Assembly: GCF_014698835.1 (NCBI RefSeq)
Contig: NZ_JACJTU010000006.1
Coordinates: forward strand, 124,001 to 188,000
Reading direction: 5' to 3'
Length of the DNA stretch: 64,000 nt
Origin: Nostoc paludosum FACHB-159
GTDB taxonomy: Bacteria > Cyanobacteriota > Cyanobacteriia > Cyanobacteriales > Nostocaceae
Shown here: in pieces, positions 19,037-28,394 of the stretch
Layout of the letters: every line of letters starts with the position of its first letter
How positions within the stretch are numbered: position 1 is the stretch's first letter
Program-made: the position numbers and the translations under genes
The notes under the pieces: model-generated
Database searches by the model: none
Seen by the model: only the letters and a program-made list of their open reading frames with translations
What the model was told of the DNA's origin: nothing

Positions 19037-19453
19037 GTGTCTGCTAAAGATGCTTTTCATACAGTTGTCAAAACAGCACTTGAGAAAGATGGCTGGTTAA
19101 TCACTCACGATCCTTATACACTCCAAGCAGGAACCCTTGAGCTATATATTGATTTAGGAGCAGAAAAAGTTATTGCAGCCGAAAGACAAGGACAAAAAAT
19201 AGCTGTTGAAATTAAAAGTTTTTTGAGTCCTTCAAAAATCACAGAGCTTTATGCTGCATTAGGACAATTTATTATTTACCGAATTGCTTTACTAGAGCAA
19301 GAAGCCAGTCGCACTTTATATTTAGCAGTTCCTAGTACTGTTTATAATGATTTTTTTATTCTTCCATTTATCCAATCTGTTATTAAAACTAATCAACTCT
19401 GTTTACTAATTTATAATATTGAACAGGAGGCGATAGAAGAATGGCAAAGCTAG
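19037..19453 (+). CDS. xisH: XisH-family protein (fdxN-element excision controlling factor type)
   Basis: The 138-residue product is a clear XisH homologue (AKDAFHTVVKTALEKDGWLI, LELYIDLGAEKVIAAER, IAVEIKSFLSPSKITELYAA, LGQFIIYRIAL). The D...ExK arrangement (IDLGAE...VEIKSF) fits the PD-(D/E)XK nuclease-like fold of this family. In Anabaena PCC 7120, XisH and XisI are needed with recombinase XisF to excise the fdxN element. Here there is no nif gene or recombinase nearby, so this is an orphan pair. It starts at GTG and overlaps xisI by 13 bases. Confidence 0.9.
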   Translation: MSAKDAFHTVVKTALEKDGWLITHDPYTLQAGTLELYIDLGAEKVIAAERQGQKIAVEIKSFLSPSKITELYAALGQFIIYRIALLEQEASRTLYLAVPSTVYNDFFILPFIQSVIKTNQLCLLIYNIEQEAIEEWQS

Positions 19454-19773
19454 ACAAATATCGACAATATATTAAGAATTTGCTTCAAGAACACGCTAAT
19501 ATTGTTTGGGATAATCGTATTCAAGCACAGACAATTTTTGATACAGAACACGACCATTATCAACTAGTTTATGTAGGTTGGCGTAATCAAAACCGTATCT
19601 ATGGGCCTGTTCTACATCTAGATATTATTGACGAAAAAATTTGGATTCAGCAGGATGGCACAGAAGTAGGAATTGCTAATGAATTGGTTGAATTAGGTGT
19701 CCCAAAAGAGGATATTGTTTTAGGTTTTCAGTTACCATCTGTTCGTAAATATACAGATTTTGCTGTTAGTTAA
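19441..19773 (+). CDS. xisI: XisI-family protein
   Basis: The 110-residue partner of XisH. Family landmarks are YRQYIKNLLQEHANI, FDTEHDHYQLVYVGW, RIYGPVLHLDIIDEKIWIQQ, DGTEVGIANELVELGVPKED and IVLGF. It overlaps the end of xisH by 13 bases and is certainly co-expressed. The biochemical role is unknown; many filamentous cyanobacteria carry several xisHI pairs unlinked to excision elements, which suggests another function. Confidence 0.9.
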   Translation: MAKLDKYRQYIKNLLQEHANIVWDNRIQAQTIFDTEHDHYQLVYVGWRNQNRIYGPVLHLDIIDEKIWIQQDGTEVGIANELVELGVPKEDIVLGFQLPSVRKYTDFAVS

Positions 19774-20092
19774 TCGAGTTGATTTAGAATAGCGATCACT
19801 TTCTCCTTAGAGGTTTGTTTAATCATTCTGAGGTTTTTAAAAGTAGCGATCGTTATTTAATTAACAAAAAGATTCATTTAACTTTCCAAAAGGGATTTAA
19901 TCTCTGCTTATTGTAACTGTGTTTGACTGAGATGATATTTGGGCGATCGCCATATTTTTTTGACGTTTTTTAAAAGAGCGATCGTTATTAGACAGAATAG
20001 AGCTCCCATTAGTATTAGCTGAATTGTTAGACAACATATCAATGGGGGAATACTGAGTAAAGAGTAGATATTTTTGCAATCAAAAGAAGATT
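19774..20092. other. Non-coding gap with a direct repeat carrying AGCGATCGTTATT
   Basis: The near-identical motif TTTTTAAAAG(T) followed by AGCGATCGTTATT occurs at 19834-19857 and again at 19967-19989, 133 bases apart and both upstream of the 20093 gene. No gene is visible. The motif may be a repeated operator or a duplicated promoter segment. Confidence 0.5.
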
Positions 20093-21490
20093 ATGACTAT
20101 ACCATTGACAGTAACCTTTACACTTGCTAGTTGGATTGTCAAAGGGCTACAAGATGGAACTTTAGAAAGGGTTGGGGGTGTAATTATAAATACAGCGAGC
20201 AAGCATATTGTTACCTGGTTAAGAGAACCGAATAATCCTTTAGTTCCAGCACGAAGTTGTTCCCCTAACAATTTACTTAACCTTGTTTTCTCAGGTGCAA
20301 ATCTCGTTGCTTCAGGGGCTAATGCAGCTGTTACAGGAAAAGGGCTAGCTGATGTCAACGGACGTTTAGGTGGAATTGAACAAGTAAATTTAGGCAATAT
20401 AGCTGTTTCAGGGGCTAATTTAGTTGCAACAGTCGCTAATGCTGCTATTTCAGGAAAAGGACTAGCTGATGTCAACGGACGTTTAGGTGGAATTGAAAAT
20501 CAATTAGGAGAACTTGGTCAAACTTTACAACTTCATCAAGGAATTCTACAAATAACTACTGCTGCTAGTGTGCTTAATCTTGGAGTATCTGTGATGGCTT
20601 TTGCTGTCATCTCCCAGCGTCTCAAAGAACTAGAAGAAAGGCTACAACAAGCACAAGAATTGTTAAACAAGATTAATCGTAAAATCGACCTTAGTTTTTA
20701 CGCTAACTTTCGTGCTGCGCTTGATTTAGCTATTAATGCCTTTACGATGACCAAACTTGAAAATCGTAGAAGTAGCGCCTTACAAGCTATTAATCGTTTC
20801 TTGGAAGCAGAACATATTTACGCTGAATATACTGATAGCGAAATCGAGCAAAAAAGCCAAATTGCTGATGAGTATTTGCTAACTTTATCTTTAGCTTACC
20901 TAGCTGAAGCACGTTGCTATTTAGAATTAGAAGAACATGAAACAGCACTTCTCCGCTTCCAAGAAGGGGCTAAAGTTATTCGTTCTCGAATTCAAAAATA
21001 TGTTGACCTTTTGCTAACTTCTAACCCAGGAGCATATTTACAACCTGAGTTCAAAGGCCAGATTAATTTGCGAAGACTAACACGGATTTACCAATGGATT
21101 GACCCAACTTTGGATGAAAATGCTGTCTTTGATTTGCAACGAGAGAATTTGTTTAAGATGGCACAAGATTCTAGCAAATGGTTAGATTCATTGCCAGCAG
21201 CAATTTTAACTCGTGTAGAGGTTCAAGGAGGTTGGTTTGGTCCGAGTCAAAATGATTTGAAGCAAGAAGCTTACAAACGTCTTCCACAAGTATTTGAAGT
21301 CATGGAATCTATGATTGAAACGAATCGCCGTTTTGAATCTTACCAAACAGAAGTACAAGCAATCTCTCAACTAGGAATCAGCTTTCATGACTGGCTAAAA
21401 TTAACTCCATCCACAGAAGTAAAACCTGAAAGCGCAGAATTGATGTATATAATTCCATCCGAACCATTAGATTTACAGCCTTCCATCTGA
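20093..21490 (+). CDS. Unrecognised 465-residue protein with internal duplication and helical C-terminus
   Basis: I do not recognise a named function. Residues ~1-45 include GLQDGTLERVGGVIINT. Residues ~63-145 hold two copies, 39 residues apart, of a Gly/Ala/Ser-rich unit SGANLVA.(A)NAA..GKGLADVNGRLGGIE; the DNA of the two copies is nearly identical over ~37 bases. A hydrophobic segment (AASVLNLGVSVMAFAVI, ~163-180) and a coiled coil (QRLKELEERLQQAQELLNK) follow. The long C-terminal half is all-helical, with TPR-like FRAALDLAINAF and SLAYLAEARCYLELEEHETA. It looks like a membrane-inserting protein with a sensing or binding helical domain. It lies between xisHI and a PIN toxin module. Confidence 0.75.
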   Translation: MTIPLTVTFTLASWIVKGLQDGTLERVGGVIINTASKHIVTWLREPNNPLVPARSCSPNNLLNLVFSGANLVASGANAAVTGKGLADVNGRLGGIEQVNLGNIAVSGANLVATVANAAISGKGLADVNGRLGGIENQLGELGQTLQLHQGILQITTAASVLNLGVSVMAFAVISQRLKELEERLQQAQELLNKINRKIDLSFYANFRAALDLAINAFTMTKLENRRSSALQAINRFLEAEHIYAEYTDSEIEQKSQIADEYLLTLSLAYLAEARCYLELEEHETALLRFQEGAKVIRSRIQKYVDLLLTSNPGAYLQPEFKGQINLRRLTRIYQWIDPTLDENAVFDLQRENLFKMAQDSSKWLDSLPAAILTRVEVQGGWFGPSQNDLKQEAYKRLPQVFEVMESMIETNRRFESYQTEVQAISQLGISFHDWLKLTPSTEVKPESAELMYIIPSEPLDLQPSI

Positions 21491-21544
21491 ACTAATTACA
21501 GGATTAAAGATCAATACGGTTCAGTTAAGGTCAAAACTCTTTTT

Positions 21545-21612
21545 TTTTAACGTAGACGCGCAGCGGCTTGCCGCAGGCTACCGCCAACGCGCAGCGTCTC
21601 GTTAGAGAAGGA
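21545..21612. repeat. GC-rich palindromic repeat (ACGCGCAGCG...GTCTCGTTAGAGAAGG)
   Basis: Tandem and inverted GCGCAGCG/GCCGCAGGC blocks lie in an otherwise AT-rich gap. They are related to the repeats near 33.75, 43.5 and 50.8 kb (GCGCAGCCTCTCGTAGAGAA type). Confidence 0.65.
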
Positions 21613-21664
21613 CGCAAAAAGAAGAAAGAAATACTTAACTGAACTGTATTGGATTAAAGATGAA

Positions 21665-22081
21665 TTAATCAAGGTCAATAAAGTCTTTGGGAGTAATAAT
21701 CTGGTTTTGATATTCGGCTAGGGTTTTGAGTGATAAAAGGTCTTGATCTCCTGTGACTAAAAATTTTGCATTGGCATCTTTAGCAAGTTCTAACAATTTG
21801 TTGTCATCTGGATCTCTACACATATTTATTTGAGATTTTATTTCTATAAATTGACTGTATTTTTTAACTACATCCAAAAAATCTTGTCGGTCTTCATCTG
21901 AGATATATTTATCGAACTTACGTTTGTAAATTCGTGTGTTTAATTCTTGATAAGTTTCATTGCTTTGAGCAATTTTGAATTCTTTATAGGCTTTCTCTAG
22001 GGCTTTACGGGCTGTTCCATTAGGACTTAGGGCTGCACTCAGTAAAACATTTGTGTCAATGACAATTAGTTTATGATTCAT
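21665..22081 (-). CDS. PIN-domain toxin (COG1569-type)
   Basis: A 138-residue PIN nuclease. The first acidic residue is in LIVIDTNVLLSAAL. The central RIYKRKFDKYISDEDRQDFL and the late DPDDNKLLELAKDANAKFLV-TGDQDLL supply the remaining acidic residues of the metal site. It probably cleaves RNA when freed from its antitoxin. The start overlaps the upstream antitoxin gene by 11 bases, the classic toxin-antitoxin arrangement. Confidence 0.88.
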   Translation of the reverse strand: MNHKLIVIDTNVLLSAALSPNGTARKALEKAYKEFKIAQSNETYQELNTRIYKRKFDKYISDEDRQDFLDVVKKYSQFIEIKSQINMCRDPDDNKLLELAKDANAKFLVTGDQDLLSLKTLAEYQNQIITPKDFIDLD

Positions 22082-22298
22082 CGGCGAGTAATTCTTCTAG
22101 AGTTTCTTCGGTTAATCCTTTGGCTTGAGCATTTCTGCCGATTCTGTCAAAAACACTAAGTAAATCTTCATCTTTATTATTTGAAGAGGTTTTCTTTATT
22201 TCTTGAATAAGTTGTTCTTGTTCTTGTGCGGGAAGTTGTAAGACAAGATTAAGAATTTGCTCGAAGGTTAAGGAGAGTTGATAGTTTTTTTGAGTCAT
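22071..22298 (-). CDS. Antitoxin of the PIN toxin module
   Basis: A 75-residue acidic protein (YQLSLTFEQILNLVLQLPAQ, then EQEQLIQEIKKTS, ...EETLEELLADES) of the helical antitoxin type that precedes COG1569 PIN toxins in cyanobacteria. It overlaps the toxin gene and probably neutralises it and autoregulates the pair. Confidence 0.8.
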   Translation of the reverse strand: MTQKNYQLSLTFEQILNLVLQLPAQEQEQLIQEIKKTSSNNKDEDLLSVFDRIGRNAQAKGLTEETLEELLADES

Positions 22299-22373
22299 GG
22301 TGAGTTCTAGAGTTAGGGAATAGAAACTTGTTAGCTTTTTTAATCAGGTTTGAGCCAGTTTTCTACTTTTAAA

Positions 22374-22622
22374 TCAGGATTCCTCTATACCTTGGCGAAT
22401 TGCACTATCTATATCATCAATAGTTTTAGGTTGAGCTTGATATTTTAAACACCCTGCTACATCATCTAATTTAGTTTCTGTAAAAGGTTTATTAGGCTTT
22501 AAAAGAATTCCATTACCTATATTAATAATCATAAATTCTTGACCTACTTCCCATTGATGAGCTTCCCGCAAACATTGGGGAATAATTACTTGTCCTTGAG
22601 GAGACAATTTTGTAATTTCCAT
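22374..22622 (-). CDS. AbrB/MazE/SpoVT-family antitoxin, no adjacent partner
   Basis: An 82-residue protein. The swapped-hairpin DNA-binding motif MEITKLSPQGQVIIPQCLRE is followed by QWEVGQEFMIINIGNGILLK. The ATG at 22622 begins exactly at the family consensus. Proteins of this type normally precede a PIN toxin gene; here the next gene downstream (75 bases away) is a different antitoxin with its own PIN partner. It is therefore an orphan, or a second antitoxin for the same operon. Confidence 0.85.
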   Translation of the reverse strand: MEITKLSPQGQVIIPQCLREAHQWEVGQEFMIINIGNGILLKPNKPFTETKLDDVAGCLKYQAQPKTIDDIDSAIRQGIEES

Positions 22623-22720
22623 GATATCTACAACTAAAAAACTAACACTAATAAACAAATCTTAGCAGTTTCAACTATTCTCAATTCTTTCTCTGCGTCC
22701 TCTGCGCCTCTGCGGTTCGT

Positions 22721-22750
22721 AAAAAAAAGGACGAACCCAAAAGTTCGCCC
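22721..22750 (-). terminator. Rho-independent terminator of chlN
   Basis: On the minus strand GGGCGAAC-TTTTGG-GTTCGTCC is followed by eight Ts. It lies 45 bases after the chlN stop. Confidence 0.85.
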
Positions 22751-22794
22751 CCACTCATATAGTCTTATGGTGTTGCTCAATAAAAACCCAAATT

Positions 22795-24228
<1,434 letters not shown>

Positions 24229-24232
24229 TTAG

Positions 24233-24390
24233 GAGTCATTAAGTTAGGAGTTGTAAGTTATGAATTATGAATTATGAATTATGAGTTGTAAGTTATGAGT
24301 TTTTATTACTAACTCCTAACTTTTTAACTCCTAACTCCTAACTCCTAACTCTTAACTTTTTTTCACTCATAACTTTTTTTACTCCTAACT
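24233..24390. repeat. Inverted arrays of TTAGGAG / ACTCCTA heptamers
   Basis: Units of TTAGGAG, GTAAGTT and ATGAATT on the left are mirrored by CTAACTC/CCTAACT units on the right, giving a possible long imperfect stem-loop in the chlN-DUF5331 gap. Confidence 0.8.
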
Positions 24391-24396
24391 GAGTAA

Positions 24397-25185
24397 TTAA
24401 GCGTTGGGGAAGAGACGGGCAATTTCGGATTCATCAAAAACGCCAGCTGGCAGTTCTTCCCCTAACAAATCATTATTTTCTTCAGCCTTTTGCAGTGATG
24501 TTTCATCACCCCAGACATCTGATAGCACGTCACTAAACGCATTCTCGTCTAATGGACTATCTTCAAGTGCCTGGTCATCCAGCTTTACTTCTATTGCAGC
24601 TGTTGTTGCATCGAAAGTAATTTCCCCAAACTCATCTGCTTCTAGACTAGAGGTTTGGAGTGGCTCATCTTTTAAGCCTTCGTCATTGGATAAGGAAATA
24701 TCACCAAAGCCATTTTCACTTTCCTGAGCCTCGCTTAACGCCAGATTTTCATCATCGGAATCCACCATTGTGAACTGTTGAGCTACTGCCACCGACTCAA
24801 AGCCATTTGTATGGGAATGTGTCAATGTTTCATCTTCAAGTCTTTCATCAATGGCAACTACGGCATTATGCACATAATTCTCTTGTTCTGGTGTGACTTG
24901 GAAGCGATTACCGAGAGCAAAATCTGGGTCAAAATGCAAATCCAGCACTTCAATCAGGGTATCAGCATCAGGATTAAGCTTGGCAAAGGGCAACATCAAT
25001 TGCGCTAACTTTGGTTCTAGGGCGTTGACTACTCCCAGGATGAGGTAAGAAGGTGGTCGCTTCCCGCCATCAGGCGTGTAGACTGATTCCACTTCCATGT
25101 GCAGCGTAATCCAGTCCCGATTTGTTTGAAAAAATTGCAACCACTTCTGCTTTAATGAATCTGTAAAACTGTGAAAGAATGCCAT
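24397..25185 (-). CDS. DUF5331 family protein between chlL and chlN
   Basis: A protein of about 262 residues, characteristically encoded between chlL and chlN in cyanobacteria. The N-terminal ~125 residues are conserved (FTDSLKQKWLQFFQTNRDWI, MEVESVYTPDGGKRPPSYLI, KLNPDADTLIEVLDLHFDP). The C-terminal half is acidic and low-complexity (Asp/Glu/Ser-rich) and ends DESEIARLFPNA. The start MAFFHSF has a GGGGG eight bases upstream and is preferred over the ATG five codons earlier. Function is unknown; position suggests a role in assembly or regulation of the dark reductase. Confidence 0.85.
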   Translation of the reverse strand: MAFFHSFTDSLKQKWLQFFQTNRDWITLHMEVESVYTPDGGKRPPSYLILGVVNALEPKLAQLMLPFAKLNPDADTLIEVLDLHFDPDFALGNRFQVTPEQENYVHNAVVAIDERLEDETLTHSHTNGFESVAVAQQFTMVDSDDENLALSEAQESENGFGDISLSNDEGLKDEPLQTSSLEADEFGEITFDATTAAIEVKLDDQALEDSPLDENAFSDVLSDVWGDETSLQKAEENNDLLGEELPAGVFDESEIARLFPNA

Positions 25186-25217
25186 GTTATTGTCCCCCAT
25201 CCTGAGAACTTGGTGAT

Positions 25218-26084
25218 TTATACAATCATCAAGTCTAGTTCCTCTTCGGAATTAGCAACCTGGGGTTTACCCGGATTTAGATAAAAATCGGACAACAAAG
25301 AGAACAATTCACGATCTGGTGAGTCGTTAGGTACAACGCCTTCGGGACGCGCCAAAATTTGATCGGCAATGTTGAGATAGTAATCGCAAACGTAGTCCAG
25401 GGAAGGATCTTGCTCTGCCATTTCAAACAAAGTCTTACCTTTAACGCGAGAAACGCGGATATCTTCAATTAAAGGTAAAACCTCTAGAACTGGCATTGGC
25501 ACAGCTTCTATATATTTTTCAATTAAGTCGCGCTTCGAGGTGCGATTGCCAATTAACCCAGCTAAACGCAATGGGTGAGTTCGTGCTTTCTCCCGCACTG
25601 AAGCAGCAATGCGATTAGCAGCAAATAACGCATCAAAGCCATTGTCAGTAACAATCAGGCAGTAATCTGCATAGTTGAGTGGTGCTGCAAATCCACCGCA
25701 AACTACGTCGCCGAGAACGTCAAACAAAATTACATCGTACTCATCAAAAGCATTGAGTTCTTTCAGTAATTTTACTGTCTCGCCAACTACATAACCGCCA
25801 CATCCCGCACCCGCAGGCGGCCCACCAGCCTCTACGCAATCAACACCACCGTAGCCTTTGTAAATCACGTCTTCTGGCCAGACATCTTCGTAGTGATAAT
25901 CTTTTTCTTGGAGAGTGTCAATAATTGTGGGAATTAAAAACCCTGTCAGGGTGAAGGTGCTGTCATGTTTTGGGTCGCAGCCAATTTGCAGCACTTTCTT
26001 GCCACGTTTAGCTAGGGCGACGGATATGTTACAGCTAGTTGTGGATTTGCCAATACCACCTTTTCCGTAGACTGCTAGTTTCAC
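25218..26084 (-). CDS. chlL: Light-independent protochlorophyllide reductase, iron-sulfur ATP-binding protein
   Basis: ChlL is the NifH-like ATP-dependent reductase that feeds electrons to ChlN-ChlB. P-loop [14 protein letters not shown], Cys ligand regions [11 protein letters not shown] and [11 protein letters not shown], and switch DVLGD are all intact. The GTG at 26084 gives the normal 288 residues ([14 protein letters not shown]) and has AGAGG eight bases upstream. An earlier ATG would add ten unsupported residues. It is the first gene of chlL-DUF5331-chlN. Confidence 0.97.
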   Translation of the reverse strand: MKLAVYGKGGIGKSTTSCNISVALAKRGKKVLQIGCDPKHDSTFTLTGFLIPTIIDTLQEKDYHYEDVWPEDVIYKGYGGVDCVEAGGPPAGAGCGGYVVGETVKLLKELNAFDEYDVILFDVLGDVVCGGFAAPLNYADYCLIVTDNGFDALFAANRIAASVREKARTHPLRLAGLIGNRTSKRDLIEKYIEAVPMPVLEVLPLIEDIRVSRVKGKTLFEMAEQDPSLDYVCDYYLNIADQILARPEGVVPNDSPDRELFSLLSDFYLNPGKPQVANSEEELDLMIV

Positions 26085-26926
26085 TGTTGTTTGCCTCTTA
26101 TAGCTTCTTATCAAACTTGTGGCTCAAACATTTTCCTTCACCCAGCCTGAGACGGCGATGCGTGAGGTGTCTGGATGCCATTATTGGGCAAATTACATAG
26201 AAAAGAAAGTGGTCCTTAATTTGTAAAACCTTGCTATTTTGTGACAGCGATTTTAAAAATGATTATTTAGGCTTAAATGACCTTAAAAGACTTATATAAA
26301 CGTAAAAATCTTTTTTAAAAGCTTTTTATTAACTATTTTTATAAAAAAAGTTACAAAATACAAAAAGCTGTAATTCCCTTTTTTAAATGGTTTTCATAGA
26401 ATTAGCTGATTCTCATACAAGGTGTTTTCAAAGGATTGGGGCGCAGTGCCAAGGGTAGACGGAGGTATATGCAGCCCTATGTTGCAAATACCACTGAAAT
26501 TTAAAATCTGCTCTAAATTCGCAACTTTCAGACGGTAGCCAACACCATTTAATTGCTGCTTGAGAGCAAGTTAGTCTGATTTTGTAAAATATTATTAAAT
26601 TGACAAATATTTTCTAAAATTCTTGAAATTTCTAGGCTGGATCAAAAATAAATAGGTACTAGTGAAGAAATATTAAGATATCTAAACTAAAGGCCATTAG
26701 TATAAATTTCAGAATGAATTTGTCTCACGCAGAGGCGCAGAGATAAAGAGTTGAGAAGAGTTGATATAGGAATCCAATTTTATTTTTGAAAAAATCTAAA
26801 TACTTGTGTTGTTAATTTGCTTGTTGGCCAGGGAATTATATTTACAAGGTAATTCATCGCTTGATGGTGTAAATTGTTAATCCTTGTTCGCAAATAAATC
26901 TATTTACAAAAATCTTCATTAAAAAT
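26085..26926. other. Non-coding gap of ~840 bases upstream of chlL
   Basis: An AT-rich gap between divergent chlL and the 26927 gene; it must hold the promoters of both. A CGCAGAGGCGCAGAG repeat fragment is present near 26730. No tRNA, sRNA signature or reading frame with coding character was recognised. Confidence 0.5.
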
Positions 26927-27637
26927 ATGGAAGTTAAATTAGGATTCGGAGCTATTCCCAAACCTCAATATGTCTTTGTTAGCAGAGAAGCCGATCACTG
27001 TTGGTATATGCTATCTGAAGATGAAAAACGCATCCCGATTTATGAGAGAGCTTTAACTGGAGTAATTACGAAGATAGAAACTTATAAAAAGGTTGAAACT
27101 AAATTTAAAATAGTTGAAAAAAATGATTTATATATTTTAGCAGATAAACCTTATATTATTCGTTCAGGAAGTGAATCTTACTTTTCTAAAAGTTTGTTGT
27201 TATCGTTAGATGTCCTGATTTATCAACAACTACGCAGCCCGCTGACTATTTCTGTTAGCCCAGGCGATAGTAATGTGGTTTTTTGTAGTATTTACGATCC
27301 AGTTACTTATCAGTCTGTGGGTGTTAGTTGGGATGGACACAGGGAAATTGACTGGCAAGCTTTAGGAGAAAAAGTAAGTTTAAAAATTAATTCTCTTCAA
27401 AATTTAAATCAAGAAGCAATACAATTATCTACTAATACAACCCCTTCAGAAGTCCATGCAGTTTTAATAGCTCAAACTGACAGATATTTAGCACAATTAA
27501 ATTGGACTCCAGAACAAGGTAGGGAGTATTTGCAGCAAAAATATGGCAAGCGATCGCGTTTACAACTTACTGATACAGAAATTCTGGAATTCATTGATTA
27601 TCTAAAGCTAGAACTACCTCAAAACTGCCAAATGTAG
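26927..27637 (+). CDS. Hypothetical cyanobacterial protein, 236 residues
   Basis: Not recognised by name. The first ~150 residues are beta-rich (KPQYVFVSREADHCWYML, VEKNDLYILADKPYIIRSG, PLTISVSPGDSNVVFCSIYD, YQSVGVSWDG). They resemble OB-fold-like or jelly-roll proteins found in filamentous cyanobacteria. The C-terminal ~45 residues form a separate helical module (YLAQLNWTPEQGREYLQQKY, then GKRSRLQLTDTEILEFIDYL) that recurs at the C-terminus of other cyanobacterial hypotheticals. A nucleic-acid-binding role is a guess. The stop is five bases from the end of the convergent BrnA-like gene. Confidence 0.7.
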   Translation: MEVKLGFGAIPKPQYVFVSREADHCWYMLSEDEKRIPIYERALTGVITKIETYKKVETKFKIVEKNDLYILADKPYIIRSGSESYFSKSLLLSLDVLIYQQLRSPLTISVSPGDSNVVFCSIYDPVTYQSVGVSWDGHREIDWQALGEKVSLKINSLQNLNQEAIQLSTNTTPSEVHAVLIAQTDRYLAQLNWTPEQGREYLQQKYGKRSRLQLTDTEILEFIDYLKLELPQNCQM

Positions 27638-27641
27638 CTTG

Positions 27642-27920
27642 TTAGGTTGACAGCCCTTGAGAGCCAGGATAAGCTTTGTGTGCCTCTGCATAAATCTTTA
27701 ATGCTACAGACATCTGCTGTTCGGCAGTCTCTCCCTGTGCTTTGAACCAAGCAAAAGTTTCAGGATCTATCTGAATTGTAATTTTTACAGGTGACTTGGG
27801 CATTCGTAATTGTGCTTTAGCAAAAAATTCTTCTGACAAAGGTGGAATATCTGAGGTATCGATGTCCTCGTCACTCATAGCATCGATTCTAGCCCAATCG
27901 GTTTTTGAGGTATTGGTCAT
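27642..27920 (-). CDS. BrnA-family antitoxin
   Basis: A 92-residue product with the BrnA layout: an acidic linker region (TDWARIDAMSDEDIDTSDIP, then PLSEEFFAKAQLRMPKSPVK) and a C-terminal ribbon-helix-helix (VKITIQIDPETFAWFKAQGE). BrnA binds BrnT toxin and represses the operon. The gene overlaps the upstream BrnT-like gene by 32 bases, the canonical brnTA order. Confidence 0.85.
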   Translation of the reverse strand: MTNTSKTDWARIDAMSDEDIDTSDIPPLSEEFFAKAQLRMPKSPVKITIQIDPETFAWFKAQGETAEQQMSVALKIYAEAHKAYPGSQGLST

Positions 27921-28152
27921 AGCGTTTTCGTTCGTGAGACAGTGCTTTTCTTAATGAGATGATACGAACTATTTCTTCACCAGGTTCGGTGTAAACAATT
28001 ACTACAATTCTTCCATCCAGTAGCCCAATACCTATATACCGATCCTCTCCATAGTCTTCTAGTTCTTTGAGAATAAGCGCAGCAATGGCATCTTGCTCAG
28101 TTTCAGGAAGCTGTTTTACTCGTGCGATCGCTTGTTCAAGTAACTTAGTCAT
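27889..28152 (-). CDS. Chimeric BrnT-like protein with antitoxin-like N-terminus
   Basis: An 87-residue protein in the brnT position. Its C-terminal ~54 residues are the BrnT core end (YGEDRYIGIGLLDGRIVVIV, then IVRIISLRKALSHERKRYDQ). The N-terminal half of BrnT (the W-D-x-x-K...HG-x-x-F-E-x-A block) is missing. In its place are ~34 residues, MTKLLEQAIARVKQLPETEQ then DAIAALILKELED, which look like a short helical antitoxin of the DUF2281/VapB-like kind. Known BrnT toxins take active-site residues from both halves, so this protein may be inactive. The simplest origin is a deletion fusing an antitoxin gene to brnT. Confidence 0.75.
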   Translation of the reverse strand: MTKLLEQAIARVKQLPETEQDAIAALILKELEDYGEDRYIGIGLLDGRIVVIVYTEPGEEIVRIISLRKALSHERKRYDQYLKNRLG

Positions 28153-28394
28153 GGCCGTTATGCTGCCCTCAAAAAGCCCTGCTGACTATTTTACTGTTTT
28201 CTTCTAGTTGACCAGCGATCGCACTTAAGACGAAAAGGATTGTCAACTATATTCATTACGCAATCAAATTTATACCTTTTTAATGTTTATTACTAAGTAT
28301 CTCAGGGAAAAATAAGTATAAGGTGATGCCTTGTTTTCATGTTTAAACCGTAGACAAGAACTAACCAAATACTAATCACAATCAGGAGTATTTC

